A stretch of 64,000 nt of DNA from HK1 sp965202875 (GCA_965202875.1 OZ241870.1:3286001-3350000), one strand, 5' to 3'. Positions 36,162-45,683 are shown, counted from the first letter of the stretch. Numbers and translations are program-made. The notes: generated by a model not told the origin, from the sequence alone.

Positions 36162-36430
36162 TCACCGCCCCCGGCTTGACGCCTGCCCGGGCAGGCCTTC
36201 GGTTCCTGCCGACGTCACGACCATGAACAGACGGCGGAAGGGATAGAGGGTGTGGCCGCCCGCGCGGCGGGGGTACGCGGCACGCAGGCGTTCGCGGTAC
36301 TCCTCGATGAAGCGCTCCCGCTCGGTACCAGCGAGGCCGTTCGGGATCGGGCGAAGTCCGGTCGCCTTGACCCATTCGTACACCGGGTCCTTGCCTTCGA
36401 GACGCTGGAGGTACTCCGTTGGATACGGCG
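36162..36430 (-). pseudogene. tam: C-terminal fragment of trans-aconitate 2-methyltransferase
   Basis: The minus strand reads YLQRLEGKDPVYEWVKATGL and GTERERFIEEYRERLRAAYP, then GGHTLYPFRRLFMVV, the C-terminal third of Tam. The SAM-binding domain is missing; the sequence changes abruptly near 36430. A 5'-truncated relic. Confidence 0.72.
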
Positions 36431-36495
36431 AGTCTGCTCCATCCGAAGTCCTCTCCAGTCTGGGGCGGGTCGGAGCGCATTGGGAAGGACGCAGG

Positions 36496-37260
36496 ATGAC
36501 GTCACACCACGGCGGCGGGCGGAAGATCGGCGCGGTGCTGTTCGACTGCGACGGCGTGCTCGTGGACAGCGAGCGGGTCGCGGTCGAGTGCATCGTCCAG
36601 TTCGCGGCCCGCTACGGGGCCGAATTCGAGCTCGGGGAGGCCCTCGACCGGTTCACCGGCGCGCGGATGGCGGACACCGTGCGCCACATCGAGTCACGCG
36701 CGGGCCGCGCGTTGCCCGACGATTTCGAGGATCGCCTCCGGGCTCGCATGGCGGCGGAGTTCGAGGCCCGGCTCGAACCGATGGAGGGGGCGGCGGCGCT
36801 CGTCGAATCCCTGGACGTCCCGTACTGCGTCGTCTCGAACGGTCCGCGCGCGAAGATGGAGGTCACGTTGCGCGTCACCGGGTTGCTGGAACACTTCGCC
36901 GGGCGCATCGTGAGCGCCTACGAGGTGGGCGCGTGGAAGCCGGATCCGGCCCTCTTTCTGCACGCGGCGCAGCTTCTCGGGGTGGCGCCCGAGTGCTGCG
37001 CGGTGGTAGAGGACAGTGGCTACGGCATCGCCGCCGGGCTGGCGGCCGGCATGCAGGTCTTCGCCTTGGTCGGTGGCGAGCGCTCGCCTGCCCTGCCGGA
37101 GGGGGTGGTTCCGGTGGCGTCGCTCTCGGAGCTGCACGACCGGATCGGATGCCGGGCGGCGAGGAGCGCCGGTTCGTCGAGTCGATGCGCTGTGCCGATC
37201 GGAGACGATGGCCGGCAGGCCGTCACGGGCCCGGAGGAGCGCGGGAGAGAGGAAGGCTGA
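36496..37260 (+). CDS. HAD-superfamily phosphatase (beta-phosphoglucomutase-like)
   Basis: 254 residues from the ATG at 36496. HAD motif I is FDCDGVLVDSE (D18, D20), motif II VVSNGPRAK, motif III the Lys in GAWKPDPALF, and motif IV VVEDSGYGIAAG. The alpha-helical C1 cap lies between motifs I and II, as in YfbT/GPH-type enzymes that act on sugar phosphates or phosphoglycolate. The last 35 residues after the fold are low complexity. Substrate undetermined. Confidence 0.85.
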   Translation: MTSHHGGGRKIGAVLFDCDGVLVDSERVAVECIVQFAARYGAEFELGEALDRFTGARMADTVRHIESRAGRALPDDFEDRLRARMAAEFEARLEPMEGAAALVESLDVPYCVVSNGPRAKMEVTLRVTGLLEHFAGRIVSAYEVGAWKPDPALFLHAAQLLGVAPECCAVVEDSGYGIAAGLAAGMQVFALVGGERSPALPEGVVPVASLSELHDRIGCRAARSAGSSSRCAVPIGDDGRQAVTGPEERGREEG

Positions 37261-37417
37261 CGAACAACGGCCTCCCTCCTGGAACGGGCGTCCTGCCGCA
37301 CCCGGGGGATGGTGTTTGGCCGAAGGCCCCTGGGCTGGACCGTGCTCGACGTGACGGCGGTGGTGTCGACCCGCTGGGCCGGACGCTGCCTGCCACCGGC
37401 AGCCCCGCTGTTCCGGC

Positions 37418-38467
37418 TCAGGTGCCGGACCGTTCGAGAAGCTGCGCGACGATGCCCGCCGCGATGGCCGCCGGGTGCTTCGAGCGGATCGCGGGCAGGC
37501 CGATGGGGCACACGAGGCCTGCGACCCGCGCCTCCGGGATACCGGCTTCGCGCAGCCGGCGTATGAACCGGGCCCGTTTGCTGGCCGACCCGATGAGCCC
37601 GACGTAGCTGAAGCGTTGCGCCGAGAGCGCCGCGTGGACGATGGCCAGGTCGAGGGGGTGGCGATGGGTCATCACTACCACGAAGGCGCGGTCGGGCGCG
37701 CGGGCGAGCTCGCCCGCGGCGTCGGCGCTTCGCAAGGGATGCACGTTGGCGGGGACCGCCCCGGGGAAGATGCCTTCGCGCTCGTCGATCCAGGTGACCT
37801 CGAAGGGTAGCGGGGCGAGCGCGAGCATCAGCGCCCGTCCGACGTGCCCGGCGCCGAACAGCCAAAGCGGGCGTCGGGGGTCGCGGAACCGCTCGATGAT
37901 GACCCCGGCGTCCTCGACGTCGACGGGGAGGCCTTCGGATGCGAAGCCGCTACCGGGGATGTACTCGACAGTGGCGGAGCGGCTGGCTCTCGCGAAGGGG
38001 ACGCCGGCCGCCTCGTGCGTGACGCCGCCGCCGTCGGCCTCGACCTCGGTTTCGGCTCTCTCCTCGACGACCCGTTCGACCGTCCTGGGCCCGATCCGCC
38101 CGCGGGTCACGAAGGGGCCGGCGGCTTCGCGCCCGGCGAGGGCCCGGGCTTCATCGAGCCGATCGCGATCGAACACCTCGGTCAGCAGCCGCACGCTGCC
38201 GCCGCAGCACTGGCCGAGGTCGGGGCCCAGCGTGAACCGGCCGAGGGCGGCCGACGGCGCGTCCTTTGAAAGCGCGTCGCGCGCTGCGCCGATCGCCCGC
38301 CATTCGAGCTCGCCGCCGCCGATCGTTCCATGAAGGCCGCCGTCCGGCGCGATGACCATGCGCGCCCCCGGCTCGCGTGGAGCGGAGCCGCGGACCGCGG
38401 CGACCGTCACGAGCGCACAACGCCCATGCGCGCCGACCATCTCCGCGATCATCGACCAAATCCGCAT
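37418..38467 (-). CDS. xdhC: Xanthine dehydrogenase accessory protein XdhC
   Basis: 349 residues. N-terminal XdhC block: VRGSAPREPGARMVIAPDG, TIGGGELEWRAI and FTLGPDLGQCCGGSV with the conserved CC. C-terminal Rossmann domain: LWLFGAGHVGRALMLALAPL and VVMTHRHPLDLAIV, GLIGSASKRARF. XdhC sulfurates and delivers molybdenum cofactor to xanthine dehydrogenase. No xdhA/xdhB are in the window, but its presence fits the purine-degradation genes at 12.8-15.3 kb. Confidence 0.9.
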   Translation of the reverse strand: MRIWSMIAEMVGAHGRCALVTVAAVRGSAPREPGARMVIAPDGGLHGTIGGGELEWRAIGAARDALSKDAPSAALGRFTLGPDLGQCCGGSVRLLTEVFDRDRLDEARALAGREAAGPFVTRGRIGPRTVERVVEERAETEVEADGGGVTHEAAGVPFARASRSATVEYIPGSGFASEGLPVDVEDAGVIIERFRDPRRPLWLFGAGHVGRALMLALAPLPFEVTWIDEREGIFPGAVPANVHPLRSADAAGELARAPDRAFVVVMTHRHPLDLAIVHAALSAQRFSYVGLIGSASKRARFIRRLREAGIPEARVAGLVCPIGLPAIRSKHPAAIAAGIVAQLLERSGT

Positions 38468-38759
38468 CGGCTCAACTTGTCACGGCCTGCCCGTACCGCG
38501 GCCTCGCACCAAGCCAGCTCTCGAAGCCGGTGTCTCGCCGTCGATCACCCCGCCCACGATGATCCTGCCGTTCCTGCCTCGCATCAAGTCAGCTCTCGAA
38601 GCCGTCGTCCCTCCCCGTGACGGACGTCGCCGCCCGCGGCTCCGGGCGGTCGCCACTCTCCTCCCCCATGTCCCGTCATGGCAAGGCTTCTCGCCCGAAC
38701 CACCCGTCGGGCCACGCCTCCCGGCGGTCCCCGGCGCACACGCCTTCCCGCCCGGATCT
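38468..38759. repeat. Intergenic direct repeat
   Basis: CCTCGCACCAAGCCAGCTCT with the next 8 bp at 38502-38529 is repeated at 38577-38604 with two mismatches (75-bp period). No gene recognised. Confidence 0.7.
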
Positions 38760-39764
38760 TCAACCCGGCGGACCGTTGCCGTCACGCCCCCGGACGCGTG
38801 CGAAGGCGCGCTTCATCTTCGGCCCCAGGCTTTCGAGTCCGTCGGGCAGGAAGAGGATGGAGGCGATCAGGATGGCGCCGTAGACGAGCGGCCTCGCCTG
38901 GTCCACCCCCATCCCGCGCAGCACGATCTCGTTCACCACGGTCAGCGCCGCCACGCCGAGGATCGGACCGTAGAGGGTGGCCGTCCCTCCCACGATGACC
39001 CACACCAGGACGTAGACCATGGCCTCCACGTCGAACTGGTTCGGGTTCACCGTGCCGAGATAGTGCGCCAGCAGGGCGCCGGCCAGACCCGCGAAGAACG
39101 AGGCGATGACGAAGGCGAGGGTCCGGTATCGGCGGGTGTCGACGCCTACCGATTCCGCCAGCCGGTCCTGCCAGTGGATCGCGTGGAAGGTCAGCCCGAT
39201 CCGGGAGTGCTCCAGGCGATGGAGGACGAGCAGCGAGAGGGTGACGACGGCCAGGCACAGGTAGTAGTAGTTGACGGGATCGAAGAACGCGATCTCCAGG
39301 CCGCCGATCGTGACGTCCGGGACCGAAGGGATGAGCTTGATGCCCTTCGGCCCTCCGAAAGGTTCACGGAACCGCTTCCAGCACAGCCGGATGATCTCGC
39401 CGGCCGCGAAGGATCCGATGAGGAAGTAGAACGCCTTCATCCGCAACAGCGGAAAGCTCAGGATACAGGCGACCAGAGCGGCGACCGCGGCCCCCAGCAG
39501 CATCGCCGGCGGCACCGGGACGCCCAGGCGCTTCGCCAGCAGCGTGCTCGCGTAGGCGCCGACCCCCATGATCACCACGTGGGCGAGCGACCACTCCCCG
39601 GTGAGGGTCAACAGCCGGTAGCTCACCACCACCAGGACGTTGATGAGCAGAAAGACCGCGACCTCTTTCTGGGAGAAGCTGAGCAGGTGGGGCATCACGA
39701 CGAGGGCCGTATAGACCCCCGCGAGCGCCGCCCAGAACCTCCGGCCGTGGTGTGCGCTGCGCAC
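38760..39764 (-). CDS. LIV-type ABC permease, LivM-like (second set)
   Basis: 334 residues from a GTG at 39764; the frame is open upstream only antisense to or within livH. Signatures: LTGEWSLAHVVIMGVGAYAS near the start, DRLAESVGVDTRRYRTLAFV as the cytoplasmic loop, and VLVWVIVGGTATLYGPILGV. It follows livH with 14 bp between. No LivG or LivF is adjacent; a decayed livF lies at 50.2 kb. Confidence 0.85.
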   Translation of the reverse strand: MRSAHHGRRFWAALAGVYTALVVMPHLLSFSQKEVAVFLLINVLVVVSYRLLTLTGEWSLAHVVIMGVGAYASTLLAKRLGVPVPPAMLLGAAVAALVACILSFPLLRMKAFYFLIGSFAAGEIIRLCWKRFREPFGGPKGIKLIPSVPDVTIGGLEIAFFDPVNYYYLCLAVVTLSLLVLHRLEHSRIGLTFHAIHWQDRLAESVGVDTRRYRTLAFVIASFFAGLAGALLAHYLGTVNPNQFDVEAMVYVLVWVIVGGTATLYGPILGVAALTVVNEIVLRGMGVDQARPLVYGAILIASILFLPDGLESLGPKMKRAFARVRGRDGNGPPG

Positions 39765-39778
39765 GATTGGTGTGCGGC

Positions 39779-40654
39779 TCAGGCCCGTTCCCGGACCCCG
39801 AACAGCCCCGTCGGCCGCACGACGAGCACCACCAGCATCAGCAGCAGGCCGACGATGTCGGCGACCACCCCGTCGGAGAACGTCGTCACGAAGGTGTGGA
39901 CGAATGCGTAGAGGATCGCCGCCGCCACCGCGCCTTCGAGGCTGCCGAGTCCGCCGACGATGGTGACGATGAAGGCGGTGACGATCACCGAATGGCCCAT
40001 GTACGGCCAGGTGCGTACCAGGGGGGCCGCGAGGGCGCCGGCGACGCCGGCCATGGCCGAGGCGATGCACATGGCGAGGCGCGCGGTGCGGTCGATCGAG
40101 ATCCCCTGCAGGGCGGCCGCCTCCGGGTCCTGGGCGCAGGCCCGGAGCGCCCATCCGAAACGGGTGCGGTGGAGAAACACCCATAGCGCGCCGAGGACGA
40201 CGCACGCACCGAGGACGACGTAGAGCCGCTGGAGGGAGACGACCACGCCTTCGAGGCCGAACAGGTGGAACGTGGCGCGGATGGGCGGGGCGATGTGCTC
40301 CATGCGCACTCCGAAACCCATGGCGACCGCCGCCTGCAGCATCAGCAACAGCCCGATGGAGACGATCAGCCCCGCCAGGGGGTTGTCCCTGACGGGCCGG
40401 AACAGCGTCCGCTCCGTCGCAATCCCGAGCGCCCCGACGAAGACGAGCCCGAGCATCACGGCGAAGAAGTACGGATACGACTGGTCCGCGTACGCGAACA
40501 CCACGCAATAGGCGCCGAGCATGAACAGCTCGCCGTGGGCGAAGTTGACCACCCCCATCACCCCGAAGATCAGCATGAGCCCGACCGCGATCAGGGCCAT
40601 GAAGCTCGCCGCGTAGACGGCGTTGACGCAGGTCTGCAGGAGCAGCTCGATCAT
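39779..40654 (-). CDS. LIV-type ABC permease, LivH-like (second set)
   Basis: 291 residues from the ATG at 40654. Signatures: MLIFGVMGVVNFAHGELFML, CAQDPEAAALQGISIDRTAR and FIVTIVGGLGSLEGAVAAAI, ending VVRPTGLFGVRERA. Second gene of a three-gene set with the substrate-binding protein upstream. Confidence 0.9.
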   Translation of the reverse strand: MIELLLQTCVNAVYAASFMALIAVGLMLIFGVMGVVNFAHGELFMLGAYCVVFAYADQSYPYFFAVMLGLVFVGALGIATERTLFRPVRDNPLAGLIVSIGLLLMLQAAVAMGFGVRMEHIAPPIRATFHLFGLEGVVVSLQRLYVVLGACVVLGALWVFLHRTRFGWALRACAQDPEAAALQGISIDRTARLAMCIASAMAGVAGALAAPLVRTWPYMGHSVIVTAFIVTIVGGLGSLEGAVAAAILYAFVHTFVTTFSDGVVADIVGLLLMLVVLVVRPTGLFGVRERA

Positions 40655-40769
40655 CGGGTCGGTGGGGGCGGCGGCAACGACGGGGGCGGGAAACACGCCG
40701 GAGGAGCGGGAACGCCGCTCCTCCGGCCCTTCGATCCGGCCCGTGCGACTGCGGTCGCGCCGGCCGGGC

Positions 40770-42065
40770 TCAGCCGCGCTGGTGGTACATCTCGCCCATG
40801 TCGGTGAAGTGCTTGACCAGCAGGTCGCCGTGGCGGGACCACCACTCGGGGATGTTCCGGAACTCCTTGATGACCGCCTTGCCGTTCTCGATCACCACCA
40901 CCGGCCAGTTGCCGACGAGCGCGTTGTCGATCCCGAACAGCTCCCTGCCCCACCAGCGCGCGTCGCCGAAGGCGTGCTTGCCGGTGCCGCCCTGCTTCAT
41001 GCCCGCCAGCACGTCCCGGGGCTCCACGCTGCCGGCACGCTGGGCGCCCTGCACCCAGAGATCCATGATCGACGCGTACTCCCACGAGACCGCGCCCCAC
41101 TCTCCGGGCCAGCGCTTGCTGTACTCGGCGTAGAACTCACCCGGGGCGTCGAAGTTGATCTCCGGCCGGTCGAGGGCCGGGTCGTTGAAGTCGGGGAACT
41201 GGAAGATGAAGCCTTCCATGAACTCCCTGGAGGTCTTCTCCACGATCTTCTCGTAGAAGTCCGCGGTGCAGGAGATCATCTGGCCCTCGAACCCCTGCTG
41301 GTAGGCCTGCTCGCACAGGGGATGCACGTAGTCCGCGTAGGCGGTGTCGAGGCACAGGACATCCGGGTTCTTCGACAGCATCGAGGTCATCACCGGCGCG
41401 AAGTCGGTGGTCGAGAGATCGAAAAAGACGGTGTCCAGGACCTCGATCCCGTGCGCCTCGAAGGCCGCGAGATAGGTCGCCACCGAGGGCCGGCCGAGCG
41501 AGTCGTCCTGCGCGCAGATCACCGCGGTCTTGAGGTTCGGCATGTTGTCGGCGAGCCACCACACGCCCGTGACGTTGTAGATGGGGTGGACCTCGCAGGG
41601 GGCGATCAGGGTCGTGGTGTCCGGCGACAGATCGCTCGGCAGCAGGGTGGACACCAGCATCCCCGACCTGTCGGCGATCGGCTGCACCGCCGGCCACGTA
41701 TCGCCGCCCAGCATCATGATGAACTTGACCTCGTCCTCGAAGATGAGCTTCGTGGCGCCGGCGCGCGCCTTCTCGGGCGCGTACTCGTTGTCGTAGGAGA
41801 CGAACTCGAAGGTGTACGTCTCCCCCCCGATCCGCACCCCGCCGGCGGCGTTCACCTTCTCGGCCCAGATCTCGCATCCGTACAGGCCCGGCAGCCCCCA
41901 GGCCGCGACCTCTCCGGTGAGGGGCGCGAGGAACCCGATCTTGACGGTCCTGGTGGCGGCAGCAGCGGGGGAGGGAGCCAGACCGCCCGCGAGGGCCGCG
42001 CCGGCCGCGGTCGCACCGAGGAAGGTGCGCCGGCCTATCCTCTTCTGAAACAGTTGTTGTGCCAT
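40770..42065 (-). CDS. ABC transporter substrate-binding protein, TAT-exported (second set)
   Basis: 431 residues from the ATG at 42065 (GGAGGAGAAG upstream). TAT signal IGRRTFLGATAAGAALAGGL; cleavage after PSPAAAA. Peripla_BP_6 fold: IGFLAPLTGEVAAWGLPGLY, VNAAGGVRIGGETYTFEFV and later ALVGNWPVVVIENGKAVIKE. The ligand is probably an amino acid, amide or similar. It heads a set with livH and livM but without ATPase genes. Confidence 0.88.
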   Translation of the reverse strand: MAQQLFQKRIGRRTFLGATAAGAALAGGLAPSPAAAATRTVKIGFLAPLTGEVAAWGLPGLYGCEIWAEKVNAAGGVRIGGETYTFEFVSYDNEYAPEKARAGATKLIFEDEVKFIMMLGGDTWPAVQPIADRSGMLVSTLLPSDLSPDTTTLIAPCEVHPIYNVTGVWWLADNMPNLKTAVICAQDDSLGRPSVATYLAAFEAHGIEVLDTVFFDLSTTDFAPVMTSMLSKNPDVLCLDTAYADYVHPLCEQAYQQGFEGQMISCTADFYEKIVEKTSREFMEGFIFQFPDFNDPALDRPEINFDAPGEFYAEYSKRWPGEWGAVSWEYASIMDLWVQGAQRAGSVEPRDVLAGMKQGGTGKHAFGDARWWGRELFGIDNALVGNWPVVVIENGKAVIKEFRNIPEWWSRHGDLLVKHFTDMGEMYHQRG

Positions 42066-42483
42066 CAGCCTTCTCCTCCTCGTCAGGTGGGGGGGATCCC
42101 GATCGTCGTCTCTCGTACGCATCCCTTCGAGGAGAGACATGCTCCGCGATCCGCCCGGAACGCAGCTCCGCAGGGGCCGGCCGAACCTCCGTCCGGCAGT
42201 CGCGGATTCCACGGAACCGGCGGATACCGTACCACTTCCGGATCTACCATCGAGAAGCGATGTGCCGATTCCGATCCGGAAGCGGCCACCACCTGCTCCC
42301 GACGCCGTGCTCCTGACAGCGGCGCGGCGCTGGTCTTGAACCGGGATCGTAGAGGGTTTACGGTGAGGCCGTGCGCCGGGGAAGGCAGGCGTGTTGAAGA
42401 GGCACGCTCCCCGGCTCGGGGCGCGGCCCTGCCGCCGTCGAGGCGACGAGCGCACCGGACCATCACCCCGCGAGGCCGTTCCC
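42066..42483. other. Intergenic region upstream of the transporter set
   Basis: No gene recognised in about 418 bp. It should hold the promoter of the minus-strand transporter genes and of the plus-strand small gene at 42484. Confidence 0.4.
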
Positions 42484-42810
42484 ATGCCCAGGCTCGGCCA
42501 GGAAACGACCGCCCTCATCGGCGTGCTGGTCGCCGTCATCGGCGTCGGTGTCGCCCTCGGTGCCCTCATCCTCACCACCACCGGCGGACTGCGCGAGGAG
42601 ATTCACGCCATTCCAGCCGAAGCGCGCGCCGACCGGGAAGCATTCGAAAAGCGCCTGGCCGCCGACCGGGAAGCGTCCGTACGGCGCCTGACCGATTTCG
42701 AGAAGCAAATCATCAGGCTGACCGAGCAGCAAGGAACCCTCGGCGGCCTCGTCGAGGGCCTGCGCCACCGGCAACTGACCGCGACCGGCTCGAACGACCC
42801 GCCCGGATGA
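42484..42810 (+). CDS. Small membrane/coiled-coil protein of the array type
   Basis: 108 residues. Membrane helix at about 9-30 (ALIGVLVAVIGVGVALGALI), then a charged coiled coil with two ADREAFEKRLAADREASVRR-type units and an end ITLTEQQGTLGGLVEGL-like. Same architecture as the gene at 34254. Function unknown. Confidence 0.65.
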   Translation: MPRLGQETTALIGVLVAVIGVGVALGALILTTTGGLREEIHAIPAEARADREAFEKRLAADREASVRRLTDFEKQIIRLTEQQGTLGGLVEGLRHRQLTATGSNDPPG

Positions 42811-42835
42811 CACCACGCCCCTGCCATTCCCTCCC

Positions 42836-43461
42836 CTACCGGGACACGCGCAGCTCGAAGCCCACCCCGTGTTCGGGCCGGTCCGTCCCACCCGCGCGCC
42901 GCCAGCCCTCCACGTCCAGCTCCAGCGCCTCGCCCGGCAGGGCCGGACGCCACCCCAACCCGTACCGACGCTCCCCCTCCGGCGCCTGCCCCAGCCGGGT
43001 GTAGGGCGTCGCCACACCAACCCCGAACGCACCCACCCCGTAGCCCAACTCCGCCTCCACCCCCGACGCCCGCTCACCCCCCGACCCCCCCACCGGCCAC
43101 ACCTTCCTCCCACAAACGCCCCGCACCGCTCCCCGACTCCCCCCACGACGGCTCCACACGCAACGACAGACCCCGACCACTCCCCCGAGGCCCCAGCCCC
43201 ACACCGCCCGACACCCCCCACTCCTCCAACTCCCCTCGATGCGCCACCAGCCAACGACCTCCCACCTCCATCACCAGACCCCCGCCCGCCCCAACCCCCG
43301 GCCCCTCCCACGACACGCCTCCGCCCAGCTCCACATCCGCCCCCTCGCCCCGTCCCCCCCGTCCCGGCGCTCGTCGTCGCCCCCGCCGCGATGGTCGGCG
43401 TCCTCGCCGCGCTCAGCGTGTAGTCGTCCTCCATCGCCGGAGCCACCGCCGTCGTCGTCAC
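42836..43461 (-). pseudogene. Relic of a Calx-beta-like/beta-barrel surface protein
   Basis: The minus strand begins with DDYTLSAARTPTIAAGA, like the end of a Calx-beta or FN3-type repeat. After frame changes it reads GRRWLVAHRGELEEWGVSGG, LSLRVEPSWGESGSGAGRLW and GYGVGAFGVGVATPYTRLGQ, ending DRPEHGVGFELRVSR. This is the alternating-strand C-terminal barrel seen in large surface proteins. At least two frameshifts, and unusually C-rich coding (on the plus strand). Confidence 0.6.
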
Positions 43462-43783
43462 CGACTAGAGGGACGCGAAAGATCCCGGGGAATTCGAGCG
43501 TTGCCTAATTCGCGCTCCGGAGGCGAGATCCGACGGACCGCCGTCGGTGTCGGTGAGCGGCGTGACGACCCGGATTTTCTCCATTGTTTCTGTTTTTATC
43601 TTGTCCCGCTACAGACGGAGGGATCTCGGGCTGCCGGTGGGGGGTGGATCGGAAGCGAACGCTGCTCGACCGCGAGGCCGCGTCTTGACCGTCGCGGCCT
43701 CGCGGCCGGACACCACGGTGATCGGGAGCCTCCTGGCCCGGTGGCTTCGGAACCGGAAATGGGGCGTGGAGAACAGACGAGCG
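43462..43783. other. 322 bp without a recognised gene
   Basis: Nothing recognisable; probably upstream region of the oxidoreductase gene. Confidence 0.35.
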
Positions 43784-44872
43784 ATGAACACACGGGCGAC
43801 GAACACACGGGTGACGAACACACGCGGCGGTCCGCTTCGACTGGCGCTGTTCGGTGCAGGCGGGATTGGCACGCGCCATCTCGAACTCGCGTGCGAGGTG
43901 CGCGAGTGCAGGATCGTGGCGGTCGCGGACCCGCGGAACGCGGTGGCGGCGTTCGCCGAACGCCATGGTGTGCGCTTCCATCGCGACTACCGGGAGCTGT
44001 TGGCCCGCGAGCCGCTCGATGGCGCGATCGTCGCCACCCCCACCGGCACTCACGCGGAGGTCGGCATCGCTTGCGTCGAGCGCCGGCTGCCGGTGCTGAT
44101 GGAGAAGCCCGTCGCCGGCACCCTCGCATCGGGCCAGGCCCTCGTGGACGCGGCGGCGGCGCACGGCGCCGCGCTTGCCGTCGGCCACCACCGACGTTTC
44201 GACCCGGCGATCGAGGTGGCGCGGGAAGCGATTGAAAGCGGGTGCATCGGGCGGCTCGTCGCGGTCGACTGTCTCTGGGCCATGCGCAAGCACGCCGCGT
44301 ACTACGAGAAGGACTGGCGCTGCCGCCGTCCGGGCGGGGGGCCGGTGTTGATCAACCTGATCCATGACGTCGATCTGCTGCGCCATCTTTGCGGTGACGT
44401 CACCCGCGTGTACGTCGAGGGCGGCTCGCGGCTTCGCGGCCACGAGGTCGAGGAGACGGTCGCGATGACCTTGCGTTTCACGAGCGGCGCGACGGGCACG
44501 GTCCTCGCCTCCGACGCGGCACCCTCGCCGTGGGGCTGGGAGCTCGGCACCGGCGAGAACCCGCTGATCCCCCCGACCGGCCGCAACTGCTACCGCCTCC
44601 TCGGCACCGAGGGAGCGCTCGCGCTGCCGCGTCTTGAGCTGTGGCGCCACGAGGACGGCGTCCCGGCGAACTGGCGCGAGACGATCCGCCCCCGGACGTT
44701 GGCCGCGGGCCCGCGGGCGGCGTTGAAGTCCCAGCTCCGGCACTTCTGCGGGGTCGTGCGCGGGGAGCACGAACCACGGGTGCCGGGAGAGGACGGCTTG
44801 CGCACACTGCGCACGGCGCTGGCGATTCTGGAGGCGATGGACAGCGAGGCGCCGGTCACCATCGGCGCCTGA
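43784..44872 (+). CDS. Gfo/Idh/MocA-family NAD(P)-dependent oxidoreductase
   Basis: 362 residues. Rossmann motif LFGAGGIGTRHLE near residue 22, then IVATPTGTHAEVG and the family EKPV (VLMEKPVAGT). The conserved HD-type motif is GPVLINLIHDVDLLRHLCGD. The first 14 residues (NTRATNTRVTNTR) come from a 15-bp tandem repeat and the true start may lie after it. These enzymes oxidise or reduce sugar-like or inositol-like substrates; no specific prediction. Confidence 0.85.
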   Translation: MNTRATNTRVTNTRGGPLRLALFGAGGIGTRHLELACEVRECRIVAVADPRNAVAAFAERHGVRFHRDYRELLAREPLDGAIVATPTGTHAEVGIACVERRLPVLMEKPVAGTLASGQALVDAAAAHGAALAVGHHRRFDPAIEVAREAIESGCIGRLVAVDCLWAMRKHAAYYEKDWRCRRPGGGPVLINLIHDVDLLRHLCGDVTRVYVEGGSRLRGHEVEETVAMTLRFTSGATGTVLASDAAPSPWGWELGTGENPLIPPTGRNCYRLLGTEGALALPRLELWRHEDGVPANWRETIRPRTLAAGPRAALKSQLRHFCGVVRGEHEPRVPGEDGLRTLRTALAILEAMDSEAPVTIGA

Positions 44873-45034
44873 CGAGGCCCCGTTCCGGACCGGCGGCGGG
44901 CACGGGGACCGATCGCAAACAGCCAGCCAGCCGGGCCATCCGGTTCGACGCCGGGGGTTGCGAGGATCGCGAACCGGGCGCCGTTCGGTCCCAAGCGGAC
45001 GCGAGACCGCCGGCGGAAGGCGCGCGGCTTCATC

Positions 45035-45202
45035 GTGCACGGCCGGACCCCACCGCCGGCCCCCGCCATCCGTTCCTCACCCCCGCAGCAGGTGGCCCGC
45101 GACGGCGACGAGTGCATCATGCACGGCCGGACCCCACCGCCGGCTCCTGCTATCCGTTCCCCACCCACTGCAGCAGGTGGTCCGCGACGGCGACGAGCAC
45201 GC
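45035..45202. repeat. 84-bp tandem duplication at the 3' end of the MaoC-like gene
   Basis: Copies begin at 45035 and 45119 (TGCACGGCCGGACCCCACCG ... CGCGACGGCGACGAG), about 90% identical. The right copy contains the gene's last 17 codons; the left copy is downstream of the stop. Confidence 0.9.
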
Positions 45203-45611
45203 CGTCCTGGTTCGTGATCTCGGCCTTCGCGAAGGTGCGCCGTTTCGTGTCGTCGAAGCGCTCGATGCGGTACGACACCGTGACCGTATCGCCGATGAAG
45301 ACCGGCTTCAGGAAGCGCACCCGGTCCATCCCGACCGCCACCGGAGTCTCCTCCGGACCGTGGCGCGTATCCGCGATCGCCATCGTGGAGGCGGTGGAGA
45401 CGAATCCGAGGAGGAGTGCGCCGTGGGCCATCCGCCGCCCCCAGGCGGAGCGCGCCATGTAGGTCTGATTGACGTGGTTCGGCGAGAAGTCGCCGGTGAT
45501 GCCGGCGTAGAGGTACACGTCGCTCTCGCTGACGGTCTTCGTGAACGTCGCCTCGCGGCCGATGGGGACGGGGCTCTCCGGATTCACCGGGCTTCCCGGG
45601 CTCTGCGGCAT
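45150..45611 (-). CDS. MaoC-like (R)-specific dehydratase/hydratase
   Basis: 153 residues, a single hot-dog domain. The catalytic Asp/His signature is YAGITGDFSPNHVNQTYM, followed by the RMAHGALLLGFVSTA helix of the hot-dog fold. Such proteins hydrate enoyl-CoA or related thioesters. It diverges from an SDR gene across 72 bp, so the two probably act together. Confidence 0.88.
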   Translation of the reverse strand: MPQSPGSPVNPESPVPIGREATFTKTVSESDVYLYAGITGDFSPNHVNQTYMARSAWGRRMAHGALLLGFVSTASTMAIADTRHGPEETPVAVGMDRVRFLKPVFIGDTVTVSYRIERFDDTKRRTFAKAEITNQDGVLVAVADHLLQWVGNG

Positions 45612-45683
45612 GGCGCTCTCCGACGTCGGGCCGTATCGCGCTATTGTGCCAACGTCGGACCAGGAACGAGAACGGAGGCTGCA

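Noticed and set aside
43074..43334. Plus-strand Pro/His/Thr-rich open frame as a real gene
   Set aside because: Low-complexity product antisense to a readable beta-barrel relic; no ribosome site.
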